This document shows, in pieces, positions 44,797-52,926 of a stretch of 64,000 nucleotides of DNA. The notes beneath the pieces are model-generated. The model made no database searches, was not told the DNA's origin, and saw only the letters and a program-made list of their open reading frames with translations. The translations under genes and the position numbers were made by a program. Each line of letters starts with the position of its first letter. The first letter of the stretch is position 1. The DNA comes from Methanomethylovorans hollandica DSM 15978 (GTDB lineage: Archaea > Halobacteriota > Methanosarcinia > Methanosarcinales > Methanosarcinaceae): the NCBI RefSeq assembly GCF_000328665.1, contig NC_019977.1:2038011-2102010 (forward strand), given 5' to 3'.

Positions 44797-45620
44797 TCTA
44801 ACTCCTCCTCAGATGGCAGTAACCCAGTTCCAACTACTTTGAAGGCATCTCTCTTGACACGTTCATAGAATCCCATGAACCCAATGTACCAGAGGAATAT
44901 ACCTATAATGATGGTTACCATACCAGCTGATGCATTCTGCACAGACAATGCTACTATACCTGCTATGATCATTGCTATAGCACTTTTTTCAAATGCAGTA
45001 TACAGAGTACGGTCCTGCTTTTCATCCGGGCCGAGGTTTGCATTGAACGGGTGAAGCATAGCCATACCGCCTGCAATGAAGATCACTGCGATGTAACCTG
45101 TGGTGATGACCTCTGTAAGCACAACATCGAACGTGAATGTGCCTGTCATTGCAACAGCAAGACCAATGATCAATATGGTCCCTGATGCAGCTATCTCTGT
45201 CATTGACTGTTCCATTACAGGGATATTCATATTCAGGACCTTGTTAGCAAAGATACCAATAACTAAACCAATTATTGATGCCACTACAACAGCTACCACA
45301 GGACCGGCGATTTCAATACCCAATCCTTTACCTACTGCAAGGCCGAACATGGCTGCAACGACACCCATACCTAAGGCCAGCATGCCTATAGAAGGTACAC
45401 CGGTACCAAGACCATAGCTTGCCACTCTTCTAACGGCTGCAGCGCCCCATATAGTAGCGCATATAGCACCAAGAGCACCCATGAATGATAAGACGCCGCC
45501 TGCTACATTTGACAGGAAATATGCTGCATATATTCCTACAAGGCCTCCGATTATACCGAAAGCTATTAGCTGATTCTGTGGGATAGCTGCATGAGCTTCC
45601 CCGCTTCCTCCTGCTGACAT
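44793..45620 (-). CDS. mtrC: Methyl-H4MPT:coenzyme M methyltransferase subunit MtrC
   Basis: A 275-residue integral membrane subunit with about seven to eight hydrophobic helices ([40 protein letters not shown]). With MtrD and MtrE it forms the membrane core in which Na+ translocation is believed to occur. It lies one base after mtrD. Confidence 0.95.
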   Translation of the reverse strand: MSAGGSGEAHAAIPQNQLIAFGIIGGLVGIYAAYFLSNVAGGVLSFMGALGAICATIWGAAAVRRVASYGLGTGVPSIGMLALGMGVVAAMFGLAVGKGLGIEIAGPVVAVVVASIIGLVIGIFANKVLNMNIPVMEQSMTEIAASGTILIIGLAVAMTGTFTFDVVLTEVITTGYIAVIFIAGGMAMLHPFNANLGPDEKQDRTLYTAFEKSAIAMIIAGIVALSVQNASAGMVTIIIGIFLWYIGFMGFYERVKRDAFKVVGTGLLPSEEELE

Positions 45621-45621
45621 C

Positions 45622-46374
45622 TTACATACCTCCTATGGTGACCACTGCCAGAACAGCACAGAGAAGGGTAACGACTAAAGAAGTGATCGCTGCCTTTGGC
45701 CATTTCTTGAACTTCGGGTCATGGAAACCTTCTATGGTTCCTCCAATGTTGTATGATGGAATAACCGCGTTCATGAAGAATATACCTACTGCGAAAATAC
45801 TGGCAAGGCCCACCAGTTGATGACCTGTTGCACTCATGATATCCTTAATGGTCAATCCTGCAGCAACTTCTCCCATCTTCAGCAGTGCATAATAAACAGT
45901 GCCTCCGCCAAGTCCTCCAAGCCCTGCTCCGATAACACCGCTCACAAATGAAACGGTTGGGATCGCATGGCCTTCAGTACCCTGGGATATGTAAAGGTCC
46001 TGCCTGTCCTTTGTTATAGGGTCGTATTTTACTTTTGCTGATGCTGCGGGACAACCCACACCATAGAAGTAGACCCATTGACCTACAATCATGGTAACAG
46101 CTATCATGATCATACCACCCACTGCACCTGAGGCAAGCACCAATCCAATATTATCAGTAACGCCCATCATTGAACCTGCTGTGACCAGGCCTGTAAGACC
46201 TGCTCCGGCAGCCAATTGCACGGTACCTGTTCCGATACCGGTTGCCTGGGCCATTGCAGCTGGCGCACCGCCTACTGGCACGAAGTGAACGCTAACAGAT
46301 ACAAGGACACCTCCGAGGGTGATAAGCAACATATACATTATGTTATCTGCAATTAATCCTACTATATCTATCAT
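45622..46374 (-). CDS. mtrD: Methyl-H4MPT:coenzyme M methyltransferase subunit MtrD
   Basis: A 250-residue membrane subunit with about six hydrophobic helices, beginning [20 protein letters not shown]. It has glycine-rich segments ([31 protein letters not shown]) and a conserved cytoplasmic loop with [19 protein letters not shown]. It overlaps mtrE by four bases. It is part of the Na+-translocating core. Confidence 0.95.
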   Translation of the reverse strand: MIDIVGLIADNIMYMLLITLGGVLVSVSVHFVPVGGAPAAMAQATGIGTGTVQLAAGAGLTGLVTAGSMMGVTDNIGLVLASGAVGGMIMIAVTMIVGQWVYFYGVGCPAASAKVKYDPITKDRQDLYISQGTEGHAIPTVSFVSGVIGAGLGGLGGGTVYYALLKMGEVAAGLTIKDIMSATGHQLVGLASIFAVGIFFMNAVIPSYNIGGTIEGFHDPKFKKWPKAAITSLVVTLLCAVLAVVTIGGM

Positions 46375-47276
46375 GCTGCTTCCTCTTTATCTTCTTTGTA
46401 GGGACCGAATGCTTTCCTTGCCTGGATTTCGATCTTTCTGTTATAGATGATCATAATGAAGACAATGAGAGCTCCTGCAATAACAGACTCCCATCCGGCC
46501 GTGGGGCCTTTTGACGGATCGAAAACAGTAGTTATCCATCCACTAAGGAAGACTGTCATACCAAAGGCAATACCCGTTACAGGTCCTCCGAACTTTGCAC
46601 AGAACCAGGAATTATCCATACTGCTCCTGATCCCGGATTCTGCCTTTCTTACGATCTTACCGGAGTTTGCGGTGTTAAGACCGGAACCGAACTCCACATC
46701 CTGGAACTCACGCTCGGCACCATAGTGCACATCACCTGTGGATGAGCCGATAGCGCCAACGGTGATACCCCATATGAATGCCAGTAGCGGAAGCGGGAAG
46801 GGATGAGCAAAAACAGTCATCATTAAGTAAGATACTACAAGAATAGAGAATGTTGTTATGAATGAGTATCCCATTATTGCCGGCGTGTGAGAACGCAGCA
46901 CATCAAGGTATACCATCTGTTTGAAACGTTTCTGGCTGGAGCATCTGCCCATGTATGAAGTTACTGCATATGTTCCGTGTACCATGGCTGCGACCAGTGA
47001 TCCTATGGTCAGTGCAAGCACTGCGGAAAAGTTGGCGTTCAACATAACATAAGCTATAGTTCCACCGATAGCACACATAAGAGCGTTCGATGGTGGTTCT
47101 CCAGAAATGGCTTTATTATAGATCCTGTGTGGATACGACATCTGGGGCGCAAGTTGCACTTGAGAGTTAGGGTTACTCTGAGATCCGATATCGGATTCCA
47201 GATCTTCTGATGCACCTGCTATGGTAGCAGCAGCACCCATAAGTGCTAACGCGCCCATGCCTATGAGCGGGTCCAT
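46371..47276 (-). CDS. mtrE: Methyl-H4MPT:coenzyme M methyltransferase subunit MtrE
   Basis: A 301-residue membrane subunit, starting [37 protein letters not shown]; this segment is the classical MtrE N-terminus with a conserved acidic site proposed to take part in Na+ transport. About six membrane helices follow. The frame stays open upstream to 47348, but a GGAGG motif lies directly before the ATG at 47276, which fixes the start. It is the first gene of mtrEDCBAFGH. Confidence 0.97.
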   Translation of the reverse strand: MDPLIGMGALALMGAAATIAGASEDLESDIGSQSNPNSQVQLAPQMSYPHRIYNKAISGEPPSNALMCAIGGTIAYVMLNANFSAVLALTIGSLVAAMVHGTYAVTSYMGRCSSQKRFKQMVYLDVLRSHTPAIMGYSFITTFSILVVSYLMMTVFAHPFPLPLLAFIWGITVGAIGSSTGDVHYGAEREFQDVEFGSGLNTANSGKIVRKAESGIRSSMDNSWFCAKFGGPVTGIAFGMTVFLSGWITTVFDPSKGPTAGWESVIAGALIVFIMIIYNRKIEIQARKAFGPYKEDKEEAA

Positions 47277-47367
47277 ATATTTTCCTCCTACATCTTTGTC
47301 TTCTGATTGTGAATTAATTCTATTATATGGATAATATTTGTCCATCATATAGTAAGTAGTGTCAATG

Positions 47368-47385
47368 ATGGTAATATATTACCAT
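47368..47385. promoter_or_regulatory. Perfect 18-bp palindrome at the predicted mtr transcription start
   Basis: ATGGTAATATATTACCAT is a perfect inverted repeat. It lies about 26 to 50 bases downstream of the TATA box, so transcription would begin at or beside it. It could be an operator for a dimeric repressor, or a hairpin at the 5' end of the mRNA. Confidence 0.5.
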
Positions 47386-47410
47386 TCGCTGAAATTGAAG
47401 ATACTGTCTC

Positions 47411-47418
47411 ATTATAAA
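47411..47418 (-). promoter_or_regulatory. Probable TATA box of the mtr operon
   Basis: The minus strand reads CGAAAGGTTTATAATGAG; the purine-rich part resembles a BRE and TTTATAAT a TATA box. Transcription would start near 47388, about 110 bases before mtrE. Confidence 0.55.
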
Positions 47419-47680
47419 CCTTTCGAAGAAAAACTCGCATTGCATAGAGCTATTTTTTATCTTAGTTATATTATAATTAGAGATATGTCAGAACATTACA
47501 TATGACAGTAGAGTTTAAATACTACTATACGCTTTTGTCTAGGCCAACCGGATTTTTAAAATATTCAAATTCTAGAATATAGAAGTTTTTTCTGCGTGTG
47601 CCCTGTTAAATACAAAGCCTATGGTACATTTTGGCAGTCAACCACAAATATCTTATTACCAGGATATCACCTGATAGTAT

Positions 47681-48493
47681 ATGATAATTGGAGCATCTTC
47701 CTTTGCAGGTTCCCTCTCTGAGCTGTCAGATGAAGTAAGATCTGTGGAACTATACATACCCAAAATGCATGTATATAATGGTCCAAGGCTGGACCGTGAT
47801 GTACTGTCAACGATCCTCGATGAGCTCTCTACTTTGAACCTCATGACCTCGATACATGCCCCCTACTCTGCCCAATCATCCACCTATCCTAAAGACCTGC
47901 AAGTAGACACTGCAAATATGGAACCAAAAGATTTCAGGCTCATGCGTGAATCCATTGAACTTGCAGCAAGCCTGGGCTCAAAAGCAGTTGTCCTTCATCC
48001 CGGCAGGATCACTGGTGATCGTGAACTTTCCTTTATGAACATGGTATCCAATCTGAAGCAGCTTGCAGTACAGGCAGCTGACTTCGGGGTGATGCTGGGA
48101 CTTGAGAATAAGGAAGGTACAGACCCCACAAACCTCTGCTGCCAGGCAGAGGAACTTATGGCTGCAGTGGAAGCCGTGAATTCGGATAATCTGAATATCA
48201 CACTGGATATCGGACACGCAAACCTTACATGCGATGGTGATCCTGAAGAATTGCGGACATTTGTCAGAACTGTAGCACCCCGTGTGATACACATGCACAT
48301 GCATGATAACAATGGTAGGTGGACCAGTACGTACGACGGGGACGAGCACCTGGCCCCTGGCAAAGGTACTGTAGACTATACAGTATTAAAGGAGATACAT
48401 AACTATAGAGGCATCTACAATCTTGAAGTGTTCTCCATGACGGAAGTTATCCAAGGTAAAACTACATTAATGAATTGTCTGGACATCATTTGA
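47681..48493 (+). CDS. Sugar phosphate isomerase/epimerase family (AP endonuclease 2-like TIM barrel)
   Basis: A 270-residue TIM-barrel protein of the xylose-isomerase-like superfamily. Metal-binding motifs are visible: IHAPYSAQ, KAVVLHPGR, LENKEGTD with the conserved glutamate, LDIGHANLTCDG, and IHMHMHDNNG. The final acidic residue is in YNLEVFSM. The family includes sugar epimerases and endonuclease IV-like enzymes; the substrate here is unknown. The last 27 bases overlap the convergent Usp gene. Confidence 0.8.
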   Translation: MIIGASSFAGSLSELSDEVRSVELYIPKMHVYNGPRLDRDVLSTILDELSTLNLMTSIHAPYSAQSSTYPKDLQVDTANMEPKDFRLMRESIELAASLGSKAVVLHPGRITGDRELSFMNMVSNLKQLAVQAADFGVMLGLENKEGTDPTNLCCQAEELMAAVEAVNSDNLNITLDIGHANLTCDGDPEELRTFVRTVAPRVIHMHMHDNNGRWTSTYDGDEHLAPGKGTVDYTVLKEIHNYRGIYNLEVFSMTEVIQGKTTLMNCLDII

Positions 48494-48919
48494 GTTGTCT
48501 TCGACCTGCGAAAATGTGTAATTAGGCGGTACCACCAATACTAGCTTTTCTGAAAGCTCCAGCACCTTAGCAGTGACAGAGCCCATTATTTTCTTTAGAC
48601 CACTTTTACCCTGGTTACCCATGACTATAAGATCAACTTCATATCGATTAGCCACATCCACGATTTGTGCAGGTGCATTTCCTTCTTCTACGACCTTCTT
48701 TATCCTGGAACTGTCAAAACCTATCTCGATCAGTATATTTTCGATAGAAGAGAAAAGAACATCAGCTCCATCTTTCTGCCATGATTTCATACCCATGCCT
48801 TTATCTGCAAGTACATGAAGAATAATGAACTCATTATGCTCATTTCCTATCCTTTTAGTGACACGCGCAGCATTTTCTGAATATGTAGAGCCATCAGTGG
48901 GTAGTAAGATCTTCATCAT
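48467..48919 (-). CDS. Universal stress protein (UspA family), second copy
   Basis: A 150-residue UspA protein with the N-terminal MKILLPTDGSTYSENAARV and the C-terminal ATP-binding signature GNQGKSGLKKIMGSVTAKVLELSEKLVLVVP (G-x2-G-x9-GS). It is similar in layout to the gene at 5667-6107 but clearly diverged. It overlaps the convergent isomerase-like gene by 27 bases. The start could be either of two adjacent ATG codons. Confidence 0.88.
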   Translation of the reverse strand: MMKILLPTDGSTYSENAARVTKRIGNEHNEFIILHVLADKGMGMKSWQKDGADVLFSSIENILIEIGFDSSRIKKVVEEGNAPAQIVDVANRYEVDLIVMGNQGKSGLKKIMGSVTAKVLELSEKLVLVVPPNYTFSQVEDNSNDVQTIH

Positions 48920-49011
48920 TCCTTCATTAGAGTTAAATATATTAAAGCCCTTTGAATTGAAATTGTACTATAGTGGCTGCAATACAAATTTGGAATTTCA
49001 GGAGACAAGGC

Positions 49012-49479
49012 ATGAAGTACCAGAAGTTCAGAAAAATGGATAGCAAAAAATACCTAGAGGTTACCCGATTCCTGAAAAGGACAACACACCTTACTGCAAG
49101 AGAGTGGGTGATAGCTCACCTTTGCGCAGATTTCAAAGATGCATCCAATAGATCTGAGATGACATGGATAGGCTCCAATCTTAAAGAACTTGTTCCTTTT
49201 ATGGAAGAAGAGTATACTCGCCAGGAAGTTTCAAATGCAAGAGCAGTGTTCAAAAAAAAGGTTCAGCGCAGTGGCACTACCTTCTTTTATGCATATTATG
49301 CAGGCCTCATTACACAGGAAGAAATGATAGGCATGATACATAAGATGGTACAGGACATGAAAAAACTTATCGAAACTGAAGGTGGGGAGATTCCGGCAGA
49401 ACATGCGACCGAAGTGCAGATGCTTGTAGCAGATGTGCTGAGAAAGATCAATGAATCAATGGAAGAAGATTTTTATTAA
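49012..49479 (+). CDS. DUF5806 family protein
   Basis: A 155-residue soluble protein with a pattern I associate with DUF5806, found in methanogens and haloarchaea: MKYQKFRKMDSKKYLEVTRFLKR, then HLTAREWVIAHLCADFKD, MTWIGSNLKELVPFMEE, and TTFFYAYYAGLITQEEM. It is mostly helical; the function is unknown. The start at 49012 has AGGAGAC just upstream and begins where the family does; an upstream extension to 48973 is unlikely. The C-terminal end nearly touches the convergent zinc-motif gene. Confidence 0.75.
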   Translation: MKYQKFRKMDSKKYLEVTRFLKRTTHLTAREWVIAHLCADFKDASNRSEMTWIGSNLKELVPFMEEEYTRQEVSNARAVFKKKVQRSGTTFFYAYYAGLITQEEMIGMIHKMVQDMKKLIETEGGEIPAEHATEVQMLVADVLRKINESMEEDFY

Positions 49480-49483
49480 GATA

Positions 49484-49756
49484 TTAAATCCTTTTTTCCA
49501 TATACCCTTCGTAATAAGCAAGCATGTGCTTTTCAATGCGCCTCAGATGATGAGCCTGTACCCTTGAAATATAAAGCTTATTGGGTCCTATCTGCATAAC
49601 GATATCCGAATCCTTCGGAGCTTTCATCTCAACTGGCACGATCACAGGCCCCCCACATGTAGTGCACAACCTGAAGTCTCCTTTACGTTCCGATATGAAA
49701 GCTCTGACCTCCGGATCAACATCAAAGATGCTCTGATTTTTTTCCATGCCAAACAT
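49484..49756 (-). CDS. Small protein with a CxxC motif, conserved hypothetical
   Basis: A 90-residue protein starting MFGMEKNQSIFDVDPEVRAFISERKG. It has one CTTCGGP motif (cysteines two apart) inside a beta-hairpin-like segment (RLCTTCGGPVIVPVEM), then KLYISRVQAHHLRRIEKHML, whose histidines may complete a metal site. A GGTG lies upstream of the ATG at 49756; longer starts are unlikely. Its role is unknown. It is convergent with the DUF5806 gene, four bases away. Confidence 0.6.
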   Translation of the reverse strand: MFGMEKNQSIFDVDPEVRAFISERKGDFRLCTTCGGPVIVPVEMKAPKDSDIVMQIGPNKLYISRVQAHHLRRIEKHMLAYYEGYMEKRI

Positions 49757-49867
49757 GCATAAAACACCAACTATATGTATCTTGCTGAAACTTGCCCGAG
49801 AATATCTTAAATACAAGAGATAGAAATATTATAAAATATATATATGCATATATATATACCCAGAGTT

Positions 49868-50284
49868 ATGGTATCATTGATATTGATAGCAGCCATCTGC
49901 CTTTGTGGTTATATCGAGAAAAAAGAGGAAGAAATTCCATTATATACTGACCCTGGATACCCGAATACTTATTTTGCCCATCCTGTCCTGGGCTGGCACC
50001 TGAACAAGACATCCCATGTGTATGAAGCTCAAGGACAGTCAGCGGCTTTCCTGTATTATACTTCCGACCCTTTGCTGAGCACCCGGGAAGGTGATCTTAA
50101 ATTAAGGATCCACACAACTGAAAAGGATCCTAACGATCTTGAGACTTTGAGGGGACTTGGCACAGACATACTCACAGTTTCTGTTGATGGCACCACTATA
50201 GCATGTTATATCCCAATCGGTAGTCTGCAAGAGCTTGGAACCCTTGACTTCGTGAAAGATGTAAGTTCTGAGAAAAAGGAGTAA
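49868..50284 (+). CDS. Exported or membrane-tethered protein of unknown function
   Basis: A protein of about 138 residues starting MVSLILIAAICLCGYIEKKEEEIP. The hydrophobic start followed by cysteines is like a lipoprotein signal, but the lipobox is imperfect. The body includes TDPGYPNTYFAHPVLGWHLNKTSHVYEAQGQ and LRIHTTEKDPND. An in-frame ATG at 49844 would add eight residues, including an arginine, which would improve the signal peptide. I do not recognise the family. Confidence 0.55.
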   Translation: MVSLILIAAICLCGYIEKKEEEIPLYTDPGYPNTYFAHPVLGWHLNKTSHVYEAQGQSAAFLYYTSDPLLSTREGDLKLRIHTTEKDPNDLETLRGLGTDILTVSVDGTTIACYIPIGSLQELGTLDFVKDVSSEKKE

Positions 50285-50341
50285 ATCGTCAAAAAGGATC
50301 ATCAGGGAATTTTAAATCACATGAAGTACTAACTAAAGGCC

Positions 50342-50632
50342 ATGTTGATGCGTGATAGGAATAAACTGGTCATATGGCCAGCCTATATAGACAAGAACAG
50401 ATCAAGAAGCCAGGGACGTATTATTTCAAGAAAATCCTCCGTTGGAGAACCAACTCTCACTGAGATAGAGAAAGCAGCATTGAAGCTCGGCCTTAATCCA
50501 GAAGTCGAAAAAGAGAAGTCCTACCCCAGATCATGGTGGGAAAAGAGCGGCAGAGTCCTTATTGATAATACGGCTCCGAAAACACAGCTTTCAAGAAAAA
50601 TAGCTGCAGCTATAAAAGAGATACGTGCATAA
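50342..50632 (+). CDS. srp19: Signal recognition particle subunit SRP19
   Basis: A 96-residue archaeal SRP19. It binds 7S RNA and helps SRP54 assemble for membrane targeting of proteins. Diagnostic features are KLVIWPAYIDKNRSRSQGRIISRKSSVGEPTLTEIEKAA, with conserved basic and glycine residues that contact the RNA, and RSWWEKSGRVLI. ATG codons at 50342 and 50348 are both possible. It sits close to the convergent Sec61-beta gene, so secretion genes cluster here. Confidence 0.92.
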   Translation: MLMRDRNKLVIWPAYIDKNRSRSQGRIISRKSSVGEPTLTEIEKAALKLGLNPEVEKEKSYPRSWWEKSGRVLIDNTAPKTQLSRKIAAAIKEIRA

Positions 50633-50687
50633 ATAACAGAAAGCCGATCTGGAAAAAAACAGAAAAAAAAACTGAATATAATAAGAA

Positions 50688-50861
50688 TTATGGCCAGAGG
50701 CCATACATAGCATTGAGCATTATGATAGCAAAACCAATAACTACACCGAATACCAGCACAGATTTTGGATCGATGTGAATTGCCTTCTTATCCGCTTCAT
50801 AATAACGCATCAGACCGGCTGAGGACATCAACCCGCTACCACTTGAACTTTTCTTAGACAT
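50688..50861 (-). CDS. Preprotein translocase subunit Sec61-beta
   Basis: A 57-residue protein. The start MSKKSSSGSGLMSSAGL and the middle segment RYYEADKKAIHIDPKSVL are the usual archaeal Sec61-beta (SecG analogue) signature. A single membrane helix follows (VLVFGVVIGFAIIMLNAMYG). GGAG lies five bases before the ATG. It completes the SecYE-beta channel in the membrane. Confidence 0.93.
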   Translation of the reverse strand: MSKKSSSGSGLMSSAGLMRYYEADKKAIHIDPKSVLVFGVVIGFAIIMLNAMYGLWP

Positions 50862-50950
50862 ATTTTCTCCTGCTGATAAATAGGCTATATTTATATTAGT
50901 GCTTTATGCTGAATTGCATTTAACCATTTAAAGCCTTATGGTCTAAGCGA

Positions 50951-51970
50951 TCAAATGAAGAGTTCTTCCAGCAGAAATGGAGGATAATATACCCCCTTTT
51001 CTGTGATAAGAGCAGTGATATTTTCCATAGGGGTTGCATCGAATGCCGGATTATATACCTTTACATCTTTTGGAGCTATTGCTTTTCCATTACAGAAACG
51101 CAACTCATCCTCGTCCCTTAGTTCAATGGGTACAGTTTCCTCCCACCCTTCAAGATCAAAGGTAGATAGGGGTGCAGCTACATAGAAAGGTATCTCGTGC
51201 TCCTTTGCAAGCACAGAATGGGTATATGTCCCTATCTTGTTAAAAACCACGTCACCTGTTATCCTGTCAGCTCCCACTATAACCTTATCTATGAAACCGT
51301 TTCTCATCAGGTGTCCTGACATAGAATCCGCTATCAGAGTGACAGGGATATTATCCTGCATCAGTTCCCAGGCAGTGATCCTGCCCCCCTGGTTAAGCGG
51401 CCGGGTCTCGCATGCTACCACCTGTATTTGCTTACCATCTTCCACTGCCGAACGTATCACACCAAGTGCTGTACCCCAGTCCACACAGGCCATCCTGCCT
51501 GCATTGCAGTGAGTGAGCACCACGTCACCATCTTCCAGCAATCTGGCACCATGTTCCCCTATTTTCCTGTTCTTGGCTACATCTTCATCTGCCATCCTTT
51601 TTGCCTCCGATAGTGCCACAATTCTTATACCTTTCAGATCATACGTATCGTTGATGGCATGCAATATCCTGTCAACACCCCACGCAAGGTTGACAGCAGT
51701 GGGTCTTGTAGCCTTTATGGTCTTTGCCGCAATTTGCATGTCTTTTAACAATGCATCCATATCCTTGGCACTACTAAGCCTGGCTGCAAGAGCCATACCA
51801 TACCCACCTGCGACCCCCAGAGCCGGAGCTCCGCGCACTCTGAGAGACATGATGGCCTCACACAAAGATGCGAGAGTCGTACATTCAATCACTTTGTATT
51901 CTGCCGGAAGCAGAGTCTGATCGGTCATTACTATTGAATTTGATTCATCATCCCAGTCTATTGTCCTCAT
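50951..51970 (-). CDS. mtnA: S-methyl-5-thioribose-1-phosphate isomerase family (MtnA)
   Basis: A 339-residue member of the eIF2B-related isomerases. It starts MRTIDWDDESNSIVMTDQTLLP and has the MtnA blocks LRVRGAPALGVAGGYG, HCNAGRMACVDWGTALG with the catalytic cysteine, and VGADRITGDVVFNKIGTYTHSVLAKEHEIPFYVAAP with the catalytic aspartate. It converts methylthioribose-1-phosphate to methylthioribulose-1-phosphate in methionine salvage; methanogen members may act on related pentose phosphates. An in-frame extension to 52090 has no good start signal. Confidence 0.9.
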   Translation of the reverse strand: MRTIDWDDESNSIVMTDQTLLPAEYKVIECTTLASLCEAIMSLRVRGAPALGVAGGYGMALAARLSSAKDMDALLKDMQIAAKTIKATRPTAVNLAWGVDRILHAINDTYDLKGIRIVALSEAKRMADEDVAKNRKIGEHGARLLEDGDVVLTHCNAGRMACVDWGTALGVIRSAVEDGKQIQVVACETRPLNQGGRITAWELMQDNIPVTLIADSMSGHLMRNGFIDKVIVGADRITGDVVFNKIGTYTHSVLAKEHEIPFYVAAPLSTFDLEGWEETVPIELRDEDELRFCNGKAIAPKDVKVYNPAFDATPMENITALITEKGVYYPPFLLEELFI

Positions 51971-52183
51971 GGTATCTGCTTTGTAAAGGTGCAAAGAAGG
52001 ATAAAAATATGGAGGTTGGTACATGAGTCGGTAAGTCCGAAGATCGTGCCAGCAAGTCACGTGTGGAATTTGTTTATTGGAGCCGGACATTCTTCCTGGA
52101 AAACTTATTCCCTTTCATATTTTATGATAAATAATAAATATACTAAATTATATAATAAATGCTCAATCACTTGAGGAGAAAAT

Positions 52184-52838
52184 ATGCATCTTTCCAATTA
52201 CATTGGTAAGTACTGGACCGGAGCAGAGGTTATCTATGCAGTGATCCTCGCAATGACCTTCACCAGTTTCCTTAGGACTTAAATTGCCATGCCAGTAGGA
52301 TCATACTTCCCTATAATATATTCTGCACTTTTCTGCTGTATTGCATGAGGGATCGCTGATGGTGCATTCTATATATGGAAGAGAAATTATAATCTCGGGA
52401 TAGAGAAATATAATAGAAATATGTAAGTCAGACCTGAAAGGAGAAGCTGCGATTTACCTGATCAGCGAAAAGCTTGAAAATACTATTATTAGCAACATTT
52501 CTGAAGAAAAGAGACTTGAATTATACAGAGATCTTATATTGCATCTTGCAGCAACCGGGGAAAAAGAAACAGTATCTACCCGGGAAGTGCTGGCTATAAT
52601 CGTGGTCACATCCCTGATATCCACAGCTTCAGGAGTCACAGTTGTCCTGCCGTTCTTTCTGGCGGACAAGCTGATCCATGCACTTGCTTAGTCTAATCTG
52701 CTGGGAATATTGCTATTGTTTATCACCGGCTACTACAGAACATACGAAAAGAACCTTTACGGCAAGGTGAGATCAGGATTTGGCACTACGGTCATAGGCA
52801 TGTCGATTGCAGCGATAACGATCGTATTGGGAGGTTAA
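52184..52838 (+). pseudogene. Decayed membrane-protein gene (VIT/CCC1-like family)
   Basis: Reading through gives MHLSNYIGKYWTGAEVIYAV (residues 1-20), ILAMTFTSFLRT, then a stop (TAA 52280), FCCIA, a stop (TGA 52346) and GIADGAFYIWKRN. A +1 frameshift near 52424 leads to EKLENTIISNISEEKRLELYRDL and three more hydrophobic segments, with a TAG at 52689. The order of segments and the interrupted IA(W)GIADG motif resemble a family of VIT1/CCC1-like metal-transport-type membrane proteins. The ribosome site GAGGAGAA before the ATG is intact, so decay seems recent. Confidence 0.75.
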
Positions 52839-52926
52839 GGGTATAAAGTGGCTGATAAGACCTGGTCAGGCATTTAAGATCGCATTTGCCTTTCCTTTAT
52901 ATATCCTCTTATCCTAATATAATCCA

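Larger units (their letters stand above)
47277..47680. promoter_or_regulatory. Divergent region with the mtr leader and promoter
   Basis: About 404 bases separate mtrE from the plus-strand isomerase-like gene. No coding frame is supported. On the mtr strand it holds the TATA box and a palindrome described separately, giving a leader of about 110 bases. The remainder is very AT-rich and should also contain the promoter of the divergent gene. Confidence 0.6.

Noticed and set aside
52689-52691. TAG as pyrrolysine in the VIT-like gene
   Set aside because: Pyrrolysine is used in this family of methanogens, but TAA and TGA stops plus a frameshift in the same gene show decay rather than recoding.
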